Source: an uncultured Woeseiaceae bacterium (lineage in GTDB: Bacteria; Pseudomonadota; Gammaproteobacteria; Woeseiales; Woeseiaceae). Taken from it: a DNA stretch of 14,397 bases. The notes under the pieces were generated by a model, which saw nothing but the letters and a program-made list of their open reading frames with translations, made no database searches and was not told the origin of the DNA. Below are positions 1-12,921 of the stretch, one piece after another (the first letter of the stretch is position 1; every line of letters starts with the position of its first letter). Both the position numbers and the translations under genes were made by a program. The DNA lies in NCBI GenBank assembly GCA_947259435.1, contig CAMYMP010000368.1, forward strand, positions 1 to 14,397. Reading direction: 5' to 3'.

Positions 1-286
1 GCTGGAACGGTTGCGTATTACGCAGTGCCGGTTCCCCCTGGGTCGCCAGGCGGATGTGGGAGAGCACGAGATTGCTCGGCGGCCCGTTCTTCTCCATAAA
101 TTTCACGAGACCGCTTTCTGCAGCAGGGCGCGACTCGCGCAGCAGAAACGCGTCGTAACCCTCGAAGTACGCGACGCCCCAGCCATCCTTGTGCGGCCCG
201 TCGTGCCCGCCGCGCCGCGCGAGCGTTTCCAGCGAGAAACCGACGGACGTCGGGTATCGGCTCGACATAGCAAACAACTCGCACAC
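1..286 (-). CDS. Class II glutamine amidotransferase, YafJ-like (3' end outside window)
   Basis: Ninety-five N-terminal residues are visible; the gene runs off the left edge. It begins with GTG at 286-284 and reads MCELFAMSSRYPTSV, so Cys2 becomes the N-terminal nucleophile once Met is removed, as in Ntn-type class II amidotransferases. Further family marks are RRGGHDGPHKDGWGVAYF around residues 24-41, and SHIRLAT followed by NTQPF near residues 77-94. These match the YafJ/GATase_6 group, which is predicted to release ammonia from glutamine in the cytoplasm; the acceptor reaction is usually unknown. The next internal ATG (codon 7) would delete the catalytic Cys, so GTG is the correct start. 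The ribosome site is weak. The gene is divergent from the membrane protein at 417. Family assignment is firm, cellular role unknown. Confidence 0.9.
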   Translation of the reverse strand, partial: MCELFAMSSRYPTSVGFSLETLARRGGHDGPHKDGWGVAYFEGYDAFLLRESRPAAESGLVKFMEKNGPPSNLVLSHIRLATQGEPALRNTQPFQ

Positions 287-321
287 GTCGTTATCGATCC
301 ACGGGCAACAAACTGCGGCAA

Positions 322-352
322 AGTATACGCACATTGATGTGGCATTCGGCAA
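322..352 (-). promoter_or_regulatory. Possible sigma-70 promoter for the amidotransferase
   Basis: On the minus strand a TATACT hexamer (plus 322-327) lies 19 bases downstream of TTGCCG (plus 347-352). Transcription would start near 315 and give a leader of about 30 bases before the GTG at 286. The spacer is longer than the preferred 17, so this is only a candidate. I see no convincing promoter for the opposite gene in the remaining bases up to 416. Confidence 0.3.
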
Positions 353-416
353 CGTTGTTACAGTCGATCGGGATAGCCATTGACCGTAGCACGTGAATCT
401 TCGGTGAACAGATTTC

Positions 417-1598
417 ATGGGTCGACGTCATTCGCGTTACCCTGTCGCAATGCACCGCATTGCCTGGAATCTGTGTACGACCTTCGCCGCTATCGGGACG
501 GCAATTGCATATGCGTTGCTGTTCGCCATGTTCGGATTTCATGTTATGTATCTTCCCGGTGCCCTGGCCGGCGCCCTGGCTACCTATGCGTCCGGCACCG
601 CGCTTGGCCACTGGGCCATTCGAGTACAGCTGGGTCGGTACGTCACTCGGAGTGCCGTCACCGGGATTGGCGTAGCACTGATTACGTTGTTCCTGGGTGC
701 CCTGGCGCTCGGAATTACGAATTTTGCCGTCGAGACAACGCGGGAGTTGGTTCAGGCACCGGCCGGTCAGCCATTTTGGAATGCTCTAGCCGAATTCGCG
801 CCGCACAATGCCGAGCGGCTGATTGGACCGCCGGTCATCGCGGCACTGTTTTTCGGCTTCATTCCGGCCGGCGTTTTGGGTCTCATCTACGGCACGTTGC
901 TTCACGTGCGATTTAATGCCGGCGGCACTGCGCCCGTACCTCAACGTCAATCCAGCGTCGGCGCAACCACCGGTGCGCTGTTGACTGTCGTGCTGATTGC
1001 CGCAGTACTGACGACTACATTCGTCGGCAGCGGCTCAGATACGTCCCGACGCATCGAAATGCCCATAGCGATAAACGAATGCGGGAGCGTGTCTCCGGGC
1101 CCCGCAAGCGTTCTGGCCTATTGCCGGGGCTATCCCTGTGATCAGGGAGAATGCGAATGGGGAGTGACCCAGGACGCGTTTGCGCTGTACGTTGAGTCGC
1201 CGGCAGGCGGCGGCTGGAAATGGACTGGTGGTGGTCTCGGCACCGGCCGGCGCCCGGATTTGGTTCAACACAATTTGTATTGGGTACAGCCTGGACCAGG
1301 TGGTCTTTTCGACGAAAGTAACCCCCGCAGATATGTGAATTACCAACTGCGTTTCAAAGGACAAACAGTCGAGATCGGGGCAGAGCAGTTTTCATTCGAG
1401 CCGGGAATGCTCTTTGTTGTTCAATTTTCCGATGATTGGTCTTTCACGGCCGGGGCCGGGCGTGCAGGACTTCAGCGCACGAATCTGACGGTTGACGATC
1501 TCCAGCAGGTTTTTGATGACGCATGTGAGATGTCTGACGGCTGTGGGGCGGCCTTTCGAATTCAACCCGGCAATGAACCAGCAACCCCAAATGACTAA
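417..1598 (+). CDS. Membrane protein of unknown function with cysteine-rich C-terminal domain
   Basis: I do not recognise the family. The 393-residue product has an N-terminal half with about five hydrophobic segments (residues about 20-40, 45-68, 79-104, 136-163 and 183-204). A mostly polar C-terminal domain follows, about residues 205-393. That domain holds six cysteines (222, 236, 241, 246, 370, 376), among them a CRGYPCDQGEC cluster, and is rich in Gly and Trp. If it is outside the cytoplasm, three disulfides are possible. No catalytic motif is apparent. ATG at 417 is preceded by GGTGA at a reasonable distance; Met12 (ATG at 450) is an alternative start directly before the first helix. 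The gene stands alone, convergent with the EAL gene. Codon use resembles the neighbours, so it is probably a real gene. Confidence 0.75.
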   Translation: MGRRHSRYPVAMHRIAWNLCTTFAAIGTAIAYALLFAMFGFHVMYLPGALAGALATYASGTALGHWAIRVQLGRYVTRSAVTGIGVALITLFLGALALGITNFAVETTRELVQAPAGQPFWNALAEFAPHNAERLIGPPVIAALFFGFIPAGVLGLIYGTLLHVRFNAGGTAPVPQRQSSVGATTGALLTVVLIAAVLTTTFVGSGSDTSRRIEMPIAINECGSVSPGPASVLAYCRGYPCDQGECEWGVTQDAFALYVESPAGGGWKWTGGGLGTGRRPDLVQHNLYWVQPGPGGLFDESNPRRYVNYQLRFKGQTVEIGAEQFSFEPGMLFVVQFSDDWSFTAGAGRAGLQRTNLTVDDLQQVFDDACEMSDGCGAAFRIQPGNEPATPND

Positions 1599-1646
1599 TC
1601 ATTCCGGGCCTGAGTTATTGAGTCAGGAACAGCGATTGCGCGCAAT
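1599..1646. other. Short convergent intergenic region with two small inverted repeats
   Basis: Between the stop codons of the membrane protein and the EAL gene lie CCTGA (1609-1613) with TCAGG (1623-1627), a 5-bp stem with a 9-base loop. A perfect 12-bp palindrome, ATTGCGCGCAAT, sits at 1635-1646 and abuts the EAL stop codon. Neither has a run of T after it, so a Rho-independent terminator is not supported, although the convergent position would suit one. Confidence 0.3.
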
Positions 1647-2915
1647 TTATTTCAGAAAGTGCTCAAACTCATCGGCCGGGACAGGCTTACAAACAAAATA
1701 GCCTTGGGCGTAATCGCAGCCGAGCTTTTTCAGCTCGTCGAGCATCTCGGCCGTTTCGACGCCTTCTGCAACGACGCTAAGACCGAAGCTCTTGGCGATT
1801 TCAATCGTGTGTTTGACAATCTTGTAGTCGCCCTGATCGGATAGCATCCCCATGACGAATGTCCTGTCGATCTTCAACTCGTCCGCCGGTATTTCCTTCA
1901 GATAGGAGAACGAGGAATATCCAGTGCCGAAGTCGTCGATCGAGACGCGCGACCCGAATTTCCGGATCCCGGTGAGCACCTGGTGACTCATTTTGCGATC
2001 GGCCATAAGAGCATTTTCAGTCACTTCAAGTGTTAGAGCGCCGGGCTCGATGCCCCAAATGCTCGTCGCACTTCTCAAAACGTCAATGATCTCCGTGTCC
2101 ATAATAATGCTCGGCGTGATGTTAATCGCAATATTCAGATCACCGATCCCCGCCAGCCACTCACTCGCCTGGCGACACACGCGTTGAACTGCGAAGTGGG
2201 TCAACTCGATAATCTGCCCGGTGCTTTCCGCAACCTCGATGAACACGTCGGGCGAGACCTGGCCGATTTCCGGCTCGTACCAGCGCATCAACGCCTCGGC
2301 GCCGACGATCTTATCGTTGCGCAGATCGATTTTTGGCTGATAGTGGACCTCGAGGTCTCCCGTTCTCATGGCGTCATCCAGACGGCGTTCGAGGTTCCAG
2401 TCCAGGATCAGTTCATCGGCCGATTCGGGCGCGTAAAAGCAGATTGTCTCGTTATGCCGCCGTCCATCGAGTACTGCGATTTCGGCGCAACGGAGCAGCT
2501 CATTCGCATCGTCACCGTGTTCGGGACTGTTGACGATGCCCATGGTCAATTTCGATAGCGATTGGTCGTCAGCGTCGTCAAATGTTTCCTGCATGACCCG
2601 CTCGATTTTTTGCGCAGCAAGACGTACGTGACCGGCGTTTCGCAGCCCATTGAGGACTACTGCGAATTTCCGGTCGCTTAGTCTCTCGACAGCGGTCTTG
2701 CCGCGACCGAGGGAGGCCAGTCGGGTCTGAAAATCATCCAGCAACTCCCCGGCCCGGGCGTGCCCGAGCGTTGCACACAGGCGCTCGATCCCGTGGATGT
2801 AAATCAGCACGATCGCCAGGTCCTGTGACTTGCTGATCTCGCGGCCGATATAGTGGCTCGCGCGACTGAGGCCGTCGTGCTCCGGTAATGGCATTTTGGC
2901 TGTAGCGCTACTCAT
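1647..2915 (-). CDS. c-di-GMP phosphodiesterase, degenerate GGDEF plus intact EAL domain
   Basis: The 422-residue soluble protein has a GGDEF-like domain (about 30-160) and an EAL domain (about 172-420). The GGDEF signature is replaced by LSDRKFAVVL near residues 79-88, so cyclase activity is not expected. The EAL domain keeps the recognisable catalytic set: EAL at 207-209, Asn265 in INIT, E297 in LEVTE, the DDFGTGYSS loop with D327 and D328, K348 in LKIDR, E384 in VAEGVET and Q404 in AQGYF. It should therefore hydrolyse c-di-GMP to pGpG in the cytoplasm. No membrane helix, PAS or receiver domain is visible. The ATG lies 8 bases after the stop of the HD-GYP gene, so the two are surely cotranscribed. 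The weak ribosome site overlaps the upstream stop, which suggests translational coupling. Confidence 0.93.
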   Translation of the reverse strand: MSSATAKMPLPEHDGLSRASHYIGREISKSQDLAIVLIYIHGIERLCATLGHARAGELLDDFQTRLASLGRGKTAVERLSDRKFAVVLNGLRNAGHVRLAAQKIERVMQETFDDADDQSLSKLTMGIVNSPEHGDDANELLRCAEIAVLDGRRHNETICFYAPESADELILDWNLERRLDDAMRTGDLEVHYQPKIDLRNDKIVGAEALMRWYEPEIGQVSPDVFIEVAESTGQIIELTHFAVQRVCRQASEWLAGIGDLNIAINITPSIIMDTEIIDVLRSATSIWGIEPGALTLEVTENALMADRKMSHQVLTGIRKFGSRVSIDDFGTGYSSFSYLKEIPADELKIDRTFVMGMLSDQGDYKIVKHTIEIAKSFGLSVVAEGVETAEMLDELKKLGCDYAQGYFVCKPVPADEFEHFLK

Positions 2916-2923
2916 CGTCAGAA

Positions 2924-4246
2924 TTACTCAATGTAAAACTCGGTTGGGTCGATGCCATGGCTGCCCGCAGGCAAACCGCTTTCGATCCAGAGCGAGAGCT
3001 GCGTATCAGACGATACGGTTTCTTCGTTGAGGTCGATGACCCGAAACTGGTCGAGGATCTGTTTATCTGCGCCCATGATAATCATGACTTCGGGCCGTAG
3101 ACGGCGAATACGGTTTTGTTTTGTGACGATCCCGATTTCACCGGAGCTGAGCTCGACCAGCGTGCCCGTCGGAAACACACCGATCGCTTTTGTAAACTGT
3201 TCGACCATCTCGGCCTGAAACTCGACATCTGCGAGTACACGCAACTTGCGCAGCGCCTTGTAAGAGGATATGAGCTGCGCATACGGCCGCGGCGTAATCA
3301 TCGCGTCATAGGCATCGACGATGCCCGCGATACGCCCAAACACCGGAATCGCTGTGCCCTTTAACCCCTGCGGATATCCGGTGCCGTTGTGGCGCTCATG
3401 ATGGTGAGCCACCATGTCGAGAACGCGTGCGTCCACGCCGCTGGTCTTCTCGAGCATGTCGAGGCCGAACTGCACATGCCGCCGCATGAGTTCGCGTTCC
3501 TTCTTGTCGAGTTTGTCGGGTTTTTCCAGTATCTCCGCCGGCAGCTGAGTTTTGCCAACATCGAGCAGGATTGCGCCCATTGCAACAATATCGAGGTCTT
3601 CACGATGCAGGCCGATCTGCCGACCCAGGATGGTTGCCCAGATCGACGATGCGAGTGAGTGATGGTACAGGTAATCGTTCACTTTCTGCATGCGCAGCAG
3701 GCACGCCAGCGCAGCCGGATTGCGCAGCACGCTGTCGACCATAGGCGTGATAACCTCCTCGACACGACCGAGATCGAGGCTGCCTGCGTGGCGTATGTCA
3801 TTCATGACGTCCTTGACCGTGACGATTGCGTTCCTGTGAACGCCTGTCGCCGTGAGCATCTCTTCTTTGAGCGTCGCCTGTTCTTTGTAAAACACTCCGG
3901 TCTGCTTGAACCTATTGACCGCCCGCTCGTCTTTGAATTTGTCATCTCGCCTGAACAACGAGCGCCAGCTGAATCTCCGTTTTTTTGGTTCGTGCGCGCT
4001 GCCGTTGCCGTTTACGGGCACTAGTCGCGCATTCGGAATTTGCAGCTGGGTCGTAAGCTCATCGGGCACGTCGCCCTCAGACACGTAAACGTGCTTGCAA
4101 TGCGCTCTGAGCGCGTCGATTTCGTCCTGCTCGCGAACGAAAAAGCCCTGGAACAGGAACGGCGTTTCGAGCCACGGCCGATCCAGCTCGGCGATGTACA
4201 TGCCGACTTCGAGTTCGTCAACGGCGACCAAGCGAGTCTTGTTCAC
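2924..4246 (-). CDS. DUF3391/HD-GYP domain protein with altered HD motif
   Basis: The 440-residue protein starts with a DUF3391 module (VDELEVGMYIAELDRPW, residues 9-25). A basic linker follows at about 86-115, then an HD-GYP domain at about 160-345 and a C-terminal tail ending near 440. HD-GYP enzymes hydrolyse c-di-GMP to GMP with a bi- or trinuclear metal site. Preserved here are H196 (YHHSLA), H257, HHE at 282-284, GTGYP at 288-292 and the D311/D314 pair. The central HDxGK motif, however, reads LDVGK: Leu228 (codon CTC, plus 3563-3565) stands where the metal-binding His should be. Activity is therefore uncertain; it may be a weakened enzyme or a c-di-GMP sensor. The start is GTG at 4246; no ATG lies in frame nearby upstream. 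First gene of the pair with the EAL protein. Confidence 0.92.
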   Translation of the reverse strand: MNKTRLVAVDELEVGMYIAELDRPWLETPFLFQGFFVREQDEIDALRAHCKHVYVSEGDVPDELTTQLQIPNARLVPVNGNGSAHEPKKRRFSWRSLFRRDDKFKDERAVNRFKQTGVFYKEQATLKEEMLTATGVHRNAIVTVKDVMNDIRHAGSLDLGRVEEVITPMVDSVLRNPAALACLLRMQKVNDYLYHHSLASSIWATILGRQIGLHREDLDIVAMGAILLDVGKTQLPAEILEKPDKLDKKERELMRRHVQFGLDMLEKTSGVDARVLDMVAHHHERHNGTGYPQGLKGTAIPVFGRIAGIVDAYDAMITPRPYAQLISSYKALRKLRVLADVEFQAEMVEQFTKAIGVFPTGTLVELSSGEIGIVTKQNRIRRLRPEVMIIMGADKQILDQFRVIDLNEETVSSDTQLSLWIESGLPAGSHGIDPTEFYIE

Positions 4247-4276
4247 CCAAGTATTCCAGTTGCGGACAGACGCGCA

Positions 4277-4282
4277 ATTATC
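4277..4282 (-). promoter_or_regulatory. Possible -10 element for the HD-GYP/EAL operon
   Basis: The minus strand reads TTGCTGATAATTG here, with GATAAT at 4282-4277, about 30 bases before the GTG start. No good -35 hexamer lies 16-18 bases upstream. The GCTGATAA string also resembles the FliA -10 element (GCCGATAA), but its -35 partner is poor. Candidate only. Confidence 0.3.
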
Positions 4283-4605
4283 AGCAAGTTTCAGAAATAA
4301 CTACAGAAACACAATCTATAACCGTGAACTGCCGCACACATCATCGACAATATGGGCCGACGCGGTCGCCCAATCGGCCGAACTAGGCACCGAAGCGGTT
4401 TGCAGTGACGATTACGCCGATTTCAGCTGGATCAGATACCAGGCAACCGAGCGTTGATGCCCGAACTCAATGGGGCGAGATCGGGAAGCTTTGCGTAGCC
4501 TTTACAGGATTCCGTCGCGCGGGCGGCCTTATCGCTGCCGGCCACATTGCGGTATGGTTCGGTTTGTTCGTCAATCCCGTCCGCTCAAAAGACAAGTCTA
4601 AAAAA

Positions 4606-4611
4606 AGAGGT
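4606..4611 (+). promoter_or_regulatory. Ribosome binding site fixing the GH3 start
   Basis: AGAGGT lies 9 bases before GTG at 4621 and 15 bases before the alternative ATG at 4627. Spacing favours the GTG. Confidence 0.6.
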
Positions 4612-4620
4612 GCGTGCAAA

Positions 4621-9182
<4,562 letters not shown>

Positions 9183-9199
9183 CCTCATTCGTTACGCGG

Positions 9200-10552
9200 T
9201 CAGTCACCCGTCTGAGTTCCAACTGCACGTTCTGAAGCACGACTGGCGCGCGCGGAGATGAAATAGAAAACCAGACCAGAGGCAATCACGCCCAGTCCGA
9301 ACAGGCCTTCCACCGGCTTGTTGACGAGCACGAATGCGAGCGTCCAGCCCGTGAGCGCCAGATACAACAATGGTGTTACCGGATAGCCGAAAGTCCGGTA
9401 GGGTCGCGGCAGCTCCGGCTGACGCCAGCGCAGCACGAATACGCCGAGCACGGTGACGAAACTATTCAGCGCGAGCGTGAAGCCGGCGAACACGAGGACC
9501 GACTCGAAGCTCGAGCTCAGGATGAAAATCACCGACAGCGCCGTCTGGGTGTAGATCGCGAGCGCCGGGATACCGTCGCGGTTGGTGCGCGCGAACAACC
9601 GCAGGGCGTGGAAGTCCTCGCCGATAACCTGCAGCACCCGCGGGCCGGCGAGCGTCATCGCGCTGACCGTGGAGATGAGGAGCGCGGCGAGCACCAGCCC
9701 GGTGAGCTTGCCACCGAACTCGCCAAAGGCGGCGCGCGCGGCAATGTAGCCCACCTCTACCTGGCCGCGCATGGCCTCAACCGGCGCGACGCTCAGGAAG
9801 ACAAAGTTCAGCGCGAGATACAGCAGCACGACCACCAGCGTGCCGCTGAACAGGATAATGGGCAGCGTGCGCTGCGGATCCTCGAGTTCGCTGCTGAGGT
9901 ACGTCGCGGCATTCCACCCCGTGTAGGCATAGCTCACGTAGATCAGCGCCACGGCGAACTCGGCGCTGAAGAGCCGCCCGCCGTCGCCGGCGACCGGCAT
10001 GAAACCGAGCGGCTGCGGTTCACCAGAAAGCGCCAGGGCAGCTGTACAGAAGGCGATGATGACCCCGACCTTTAGAACCGTGAATACGAGCTGGGTGCCG
10101 CCGCTTGTGCGGTGATTCGAGGCATGTGCCAGGCCAAGTGCGATAACGAGCCCGGCGGCGAGTGCGGGGCGCACCCAGGGCGAGTTTCCGGTGTCCAGCA
10201 CCGAGGTTGCGTAAGCCGCGAAAGTCATCGCAGCCAGCGCGCAAGGCCCGGCGAAGCCGATCGTGGCGGATACCCAGCCGGATACGAAGCCCACGCTCGG
10301 GTGGAATATGCGCGCGAGGAAGTTGTATTCACCGCCCGAGCGCGGCAGGGCGGCGCCAAGTTCGGCATAGGTCATGGCCCCGCACAGAGCGGCGATTCCG
10401 CCGACAGCCCAGAGCGCGAGCAGCGCGAAGCCGGAGCGAATCTCCAGCAGCTGAAAACCGAGACTGGTGAACACCCCGGTGCCAACCATGTTCGCGATCA
10501 CGACTGCCGTGACCGTCGTGAAGCGGAACTTGCTGTTTCTGCCGGCTGACAC
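9200..10552 (-). CDS. APC-family amino-acid permease
   Basis: The 450-residue inner-membrane protein is hydrophobic throughout, with about 12 helices. The unwound first helix carries the family motif GTGVF (24-28). TYAELGAALPRSGGEY (61-76) and the SYAYTGWNAATYLSSELEDP stretch are further hallmarks of APC/LAT-type transporters. Family members import or exchange amino acids; the substrate cannot be read from sequence. The start is GTG at 10552 with GAGG 7 bases upstream. It lies 29 bases behind the TonB-dependent receptor on the same strand, so it is probably the third gene of the SAM-hydrolase operon. In that setting methionine, the amino-acid product of SAM hydrolysis, is an attractive but untested substrate. 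It ends 17 bases from the convergent fadH stop, leaving no room for a normal terminator. Confidence 0.9.
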   Translation of the reverse strand: MSAGRNSKFRFTTVTAVVIANMVGTGVFTSLGFQLLEIRSGFALLALWAVGGIAALCGAMTYAELGAALPRSGGEYNFLARIFHPSVGFVSGWVSATIGFAGPCALAAMTFAAYATSVLDTGNSPWVRPALAAGLVIALGLAHASNHRTSGGTQLVFTVLKVGVIIAFCTAALALSGEPQPLGFMPVAGDGGRLFSAEFAVALIYVSYAYTGWNAATYLSSELEDPQRTLPIILFSGTLVVVLLYLALNFVFLSVAPVEAMRGQVEVGYIAARAAFGEFGGKLTGLVLAALLISTVSAMTLAGPRVLQVIGEDFHALRLFARTNRDGIPALAIYTQTALSVIFILSSSFESVLVFAGFTLALNSFVTVLGVFVLRWRQPELPRPYRTFGYPVTPLLYLALTGWTLAFVLVNKPVEGLFGLGVIASGLVFYFISARASRASERAVGTQTGD

Positions 10553-10559
10553 CCTGTAA

Positions 10560-10563
10560 CCTC
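10560..10563 (-). promoter_or_regulatory. Ribosome binding site for the GTG start of the permease
   Basis: GAGG on the minus strand sits 7 bases before GTG at 10552, within the 29-base gap after the receptor stop codon. It decides for the GTG start. Confidence 0.6.
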
Positions 10564-10581
10564 AGTCAGCCACTGCGCACC

Positions 10582-12921
10582 CTAAAAGTCATATTGCGTA
10601 CGAAGGTAGAAATACCTGCCGTTCATCCCGATCCCCGACAGCACATCGTATGGCAGATGACCGAAGTAATTGATGTCATCGCTCGAAAGATCAGGATACT
10701 CATCTGTCAGGTTGTCGGCGCCAATCGCTACCGTCCAATCGTCGCTAATTTTCGCCGCAAATTCCGCATCCACGGACCACACTGACTTGTAGGTCTGGGT
10801 CGGCTCGAATCCTCCACCAAAGTCGAACACGCGTGTTGTGTCGCCATACCGGGTCAGACGTAGTAACACCGACCAACGATCGACTATCCAATTGCCAGAA
10901 GCGATGAATTTGTCTTCCGGTGATTTGGATTCGACGGTGTTCAAATCCTCCACATCAAGCACGCTGGGATTCTTGGCATCGGTGTCGGAATTGTTGTACG
11001 AGACGCTCCAGTCAATAGTGCCGGCACCGGCCTCGATTACGCCGGCAGCCACAACATCGAAACCCGTCGTCTCCGTATCGATAAGATTGGAAAAATATTC
11101 AATGTTGTTTGCCGCGTTGATGAGCGTGACTCGATCATCGACGTCGATCTGAAAATAGTCGACTGTCAGGCTGAATGCAGGGCCCGAATCGAAAACAAAT
11201 CCTACGCTGAAGTTCGTTGATTCCTCCTCCTTCAGCGGTACGGCCCCTTCCGCGATGGCATCCGGGTTGGACACCGGCAGAATCCGAAACAGCTCCAGCA
11301 TTCCGCCGTCGCCGAAATCGGTCTTCGACTTTTCAAAGCCGATCTGCGCCAGTGACGGCGCACGGAAGCTGGTTCCCACGGCACCACGTATCGCAAATGC
11401 ATCCGTGGCCTGGAACCTTCCCGACAATTTGCCGGTTAACGAATTGCCAAAGTCGTCATAGTCTTCGAAACGTACTGCGCCGCCTATGGTGAATCGATCC
11501 GCTAGATCTGCTTCGACATCGACGTATGCGGAAATCACCGTTCGGTCGACATTGGCCTCGGTGCCAGCCGCCAACCCGGGCCCGGCCTGCGCTCCGACAG
11601 CGGCGTCGTCTGGACCAGTCTCGTATGATTCCGGATCGCCGGCGCTTGTTTCATAGTCTTCGAAACGCACCTCGGCGCCATAGGCGAATGTCATCGGCGA
11701 ACTGAGGCCACCGAGCTCAATTTCCCTTACGACGTCGGCGTTGAGCGTCGTCTGCGTAAACTCGAATCCGCCCAGATCAAAAGACGTCGGGCTCGCCGCA
11801 CCAAGCGACGGATTTGCCGAATCCTTAACCCCCGAGTCGAAATCGTTGCTGCCGAGGGTCAGACTCAGGTCCCAGTCGGATTCAAAGTTCGTGCCGCGTA
11901 AACCCACGGATAATGAAGTATCCGTATTATCACCCAGGGTTATCGGCCGAAACCCGTTCGGATGGACACTGGGAAGACTTGAGAAACCGTCCGGATAACG
12001 GAAGAAACCCGTACCCTCGGTCTCACGATTGGAATACCGACCAAACGAATAGAATTCACGCTCGCCGACCGGAACAGTCGCATTGTAAAAGACATAGATG
12101 TCATCGGCCCCGCCGTCGCCGGGTGCGAATACGCGCGCGGGATTCAGCGCCTGGTTGGCCGGCGTGTCGTCCTCGAAGAATGGCAGCACGCCAATGCCGG
12201 CCCGGTTGGTCGCGTCGCGAGTACGATATTCACCGCCGATGCGCAAGCTGCCACCATCGCCGACTTCAAAACCGTAATCCGCCGCCACCGAGAATGTGTC
12301 TCCGTCGCTAATGCTGCTGCTCGTCGGTTCAAAATCGGTCCGATGGCTGCCATACGACGCCGTTACGGTGCCGCCCTGGGCAGCATCCTTGAGCACGATA
12401 TTAATCACGCCGGCGATTGCATCCGATCCATACTGCGCCCCGGCGCCATCTCTCAATATCTCGACTCGCTCGATGGCGATCAGGGGAATCGTGTTGAAAT
12501 CGAACGGGTTCGTGCCCAGCCCGATCGCCGACTCCAGCGCGACCACCGAAGCCGTGTGCTGCCGCTTGCCGTTTACCAGAACCAGCGTGTGATCCGGGCT
12601 CATACCGCGCAATTGTGCGGCCCGCACATGGTCCCCCGCCCCCGAGTTGGACTGGCGCGGAAAACTGAATGACGGCGCCAATGCCTGCAGCAGTTCGCCC
12701 AGCTCGCCGCCAAACGAGTGCGCCGCGGCAATTTCATCTGCGCTGATAACGTCGACAGGTACGGCGCTCTCCATGGGATCACGCGCTTCGCCGCGACTAC
12801 CAACGACGACGATTTCTTCCGCTGCTTCATCCTGAGCTTGCGCTGAAGCGCTGCCGTTTGTGAGCAACAACATTGCGAATGCGGTGGTTCCCAGAACTGC
12901 GACTCTGCTTAATCTTTTCAT
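10582..12921 (-). CDS. TonB-dependent outer-membrane receptor
   Basis: The 779-residue protein has a signal peptide (cleavage likely after SASA, residue 27) and a probable TonB box EEIVVVGSR at 35-43. A plug domain follows (about 50-180) with LRGMSPDHTLVLVNGKR and IERVEILRDGAGAQYGSDAIAGVINIVLK-type signatures. The rest is a long beta-barrel of alternating strands ending in the aromatic residue of YLRTQYDF. These are standard marks of TonB-dependent receptors, which import scarce nutrients across the outer membrane using energy from TonB-ExbBD. There is no N-terminal signalling domain, so it is not a transducer type. The substrate is not evident. The ATG overlaps the stop of the SAM hydrolase gene (ATGA), with AAGGAT 6 bases upstream, indicating tightly coupled expression and a possibly linked substrate. 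Confidence 0.94.
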   Translation of the reverse strand: MKRLSRVAVLGTTAFAMLLLTNGSASAQAQDEAAEEIVVVGSRGEARDPMESAVPVDVISADEIAAAHSFGGELGELLQALAPSFSFPRQSNSGAGDHVRAAQLRGMSPDHTLVLVNGKRQHTASVVALESAIGLGTNPFDFNTIPLIAIERVEILRDGAGAQYGSDAIAGVINIVLKDAAQGGTVTASYGSHRTDFEPTSSSISDGDTFSVAADYGFEVGDGGSLRIGGEYRTRDATNRAGIGVLPFFEDDTPANQALNPARVFAPGDGGADDIYVFYNATVPVGEREFYSFGRYSNRETEGTGFFRYPDGFSSLPSVHPNGFRPITLGDNTDTSLSVGLRGTNFESDWDLSLTLGSNDFDSGVKDSANPSLGAASPTSFDLGGFEFTQTTLNADVVREIELGGLSSPMTFAYGAEVRFEDYETSAGDPESYETGPDDAAVGAQAGPGLAAGTEANVDRTVISAYVDVEADLADRFTIGGAVRFEDYDDFGNSLTGKLSGRFQATDAFAIRGAVGTSFRAPSLAQIGFEKSKTDFGDGGMLELFRILPVSNPDAIAEGAVPLKEEESTNFSVGFVFDSGPAFSLTVDYFQIDVDDRVTLINAANNIEYFSNLIDTETTGFDVVAAGVIEAGAGTIDWSVSYNNSDTDAKNPSVLDVEDLNTVESKSPEDKFIASGNWIVDRWSVLLRLTRYGDTTRVFDFGGGFEPTQTYKSVWSVDAEFAAKISDDWTVAIGADNLTDEYPDLSSDDINYFGHLPYDVLSGIGMNGRYFYLRTQYDF

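Larger units (their letters stand above)
4247..4620. other. Divergent intergenic region between the c-di-GMP operon and GH3-fadH
   Basis: This 374-base stretch separates the GTG start of the HD-GYP gene from that of the GH3 gene and must hold both promoters. The left end is AT-rich (about 4270-4325) and carries the candidate -10 element of the minus operon. The right part has a purine-rich tract just before the GH3 start. Reading frames that cross it lack ribosome sites and do not resemble proteins I know. I see no tRNA, known riboswitch or strong terminator. Confidence 0.5.

Noticed and set aside
4405..4620. In-frame N-terminal extension of the GH3 gene from an upstream ATG
   Set aside because: The extension would bury the signal peptide 72 residues inside the protein, has no ribosome site and no family similarity. 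GTG at 4621 has a good ribosome site and gives a normal signal peptide.
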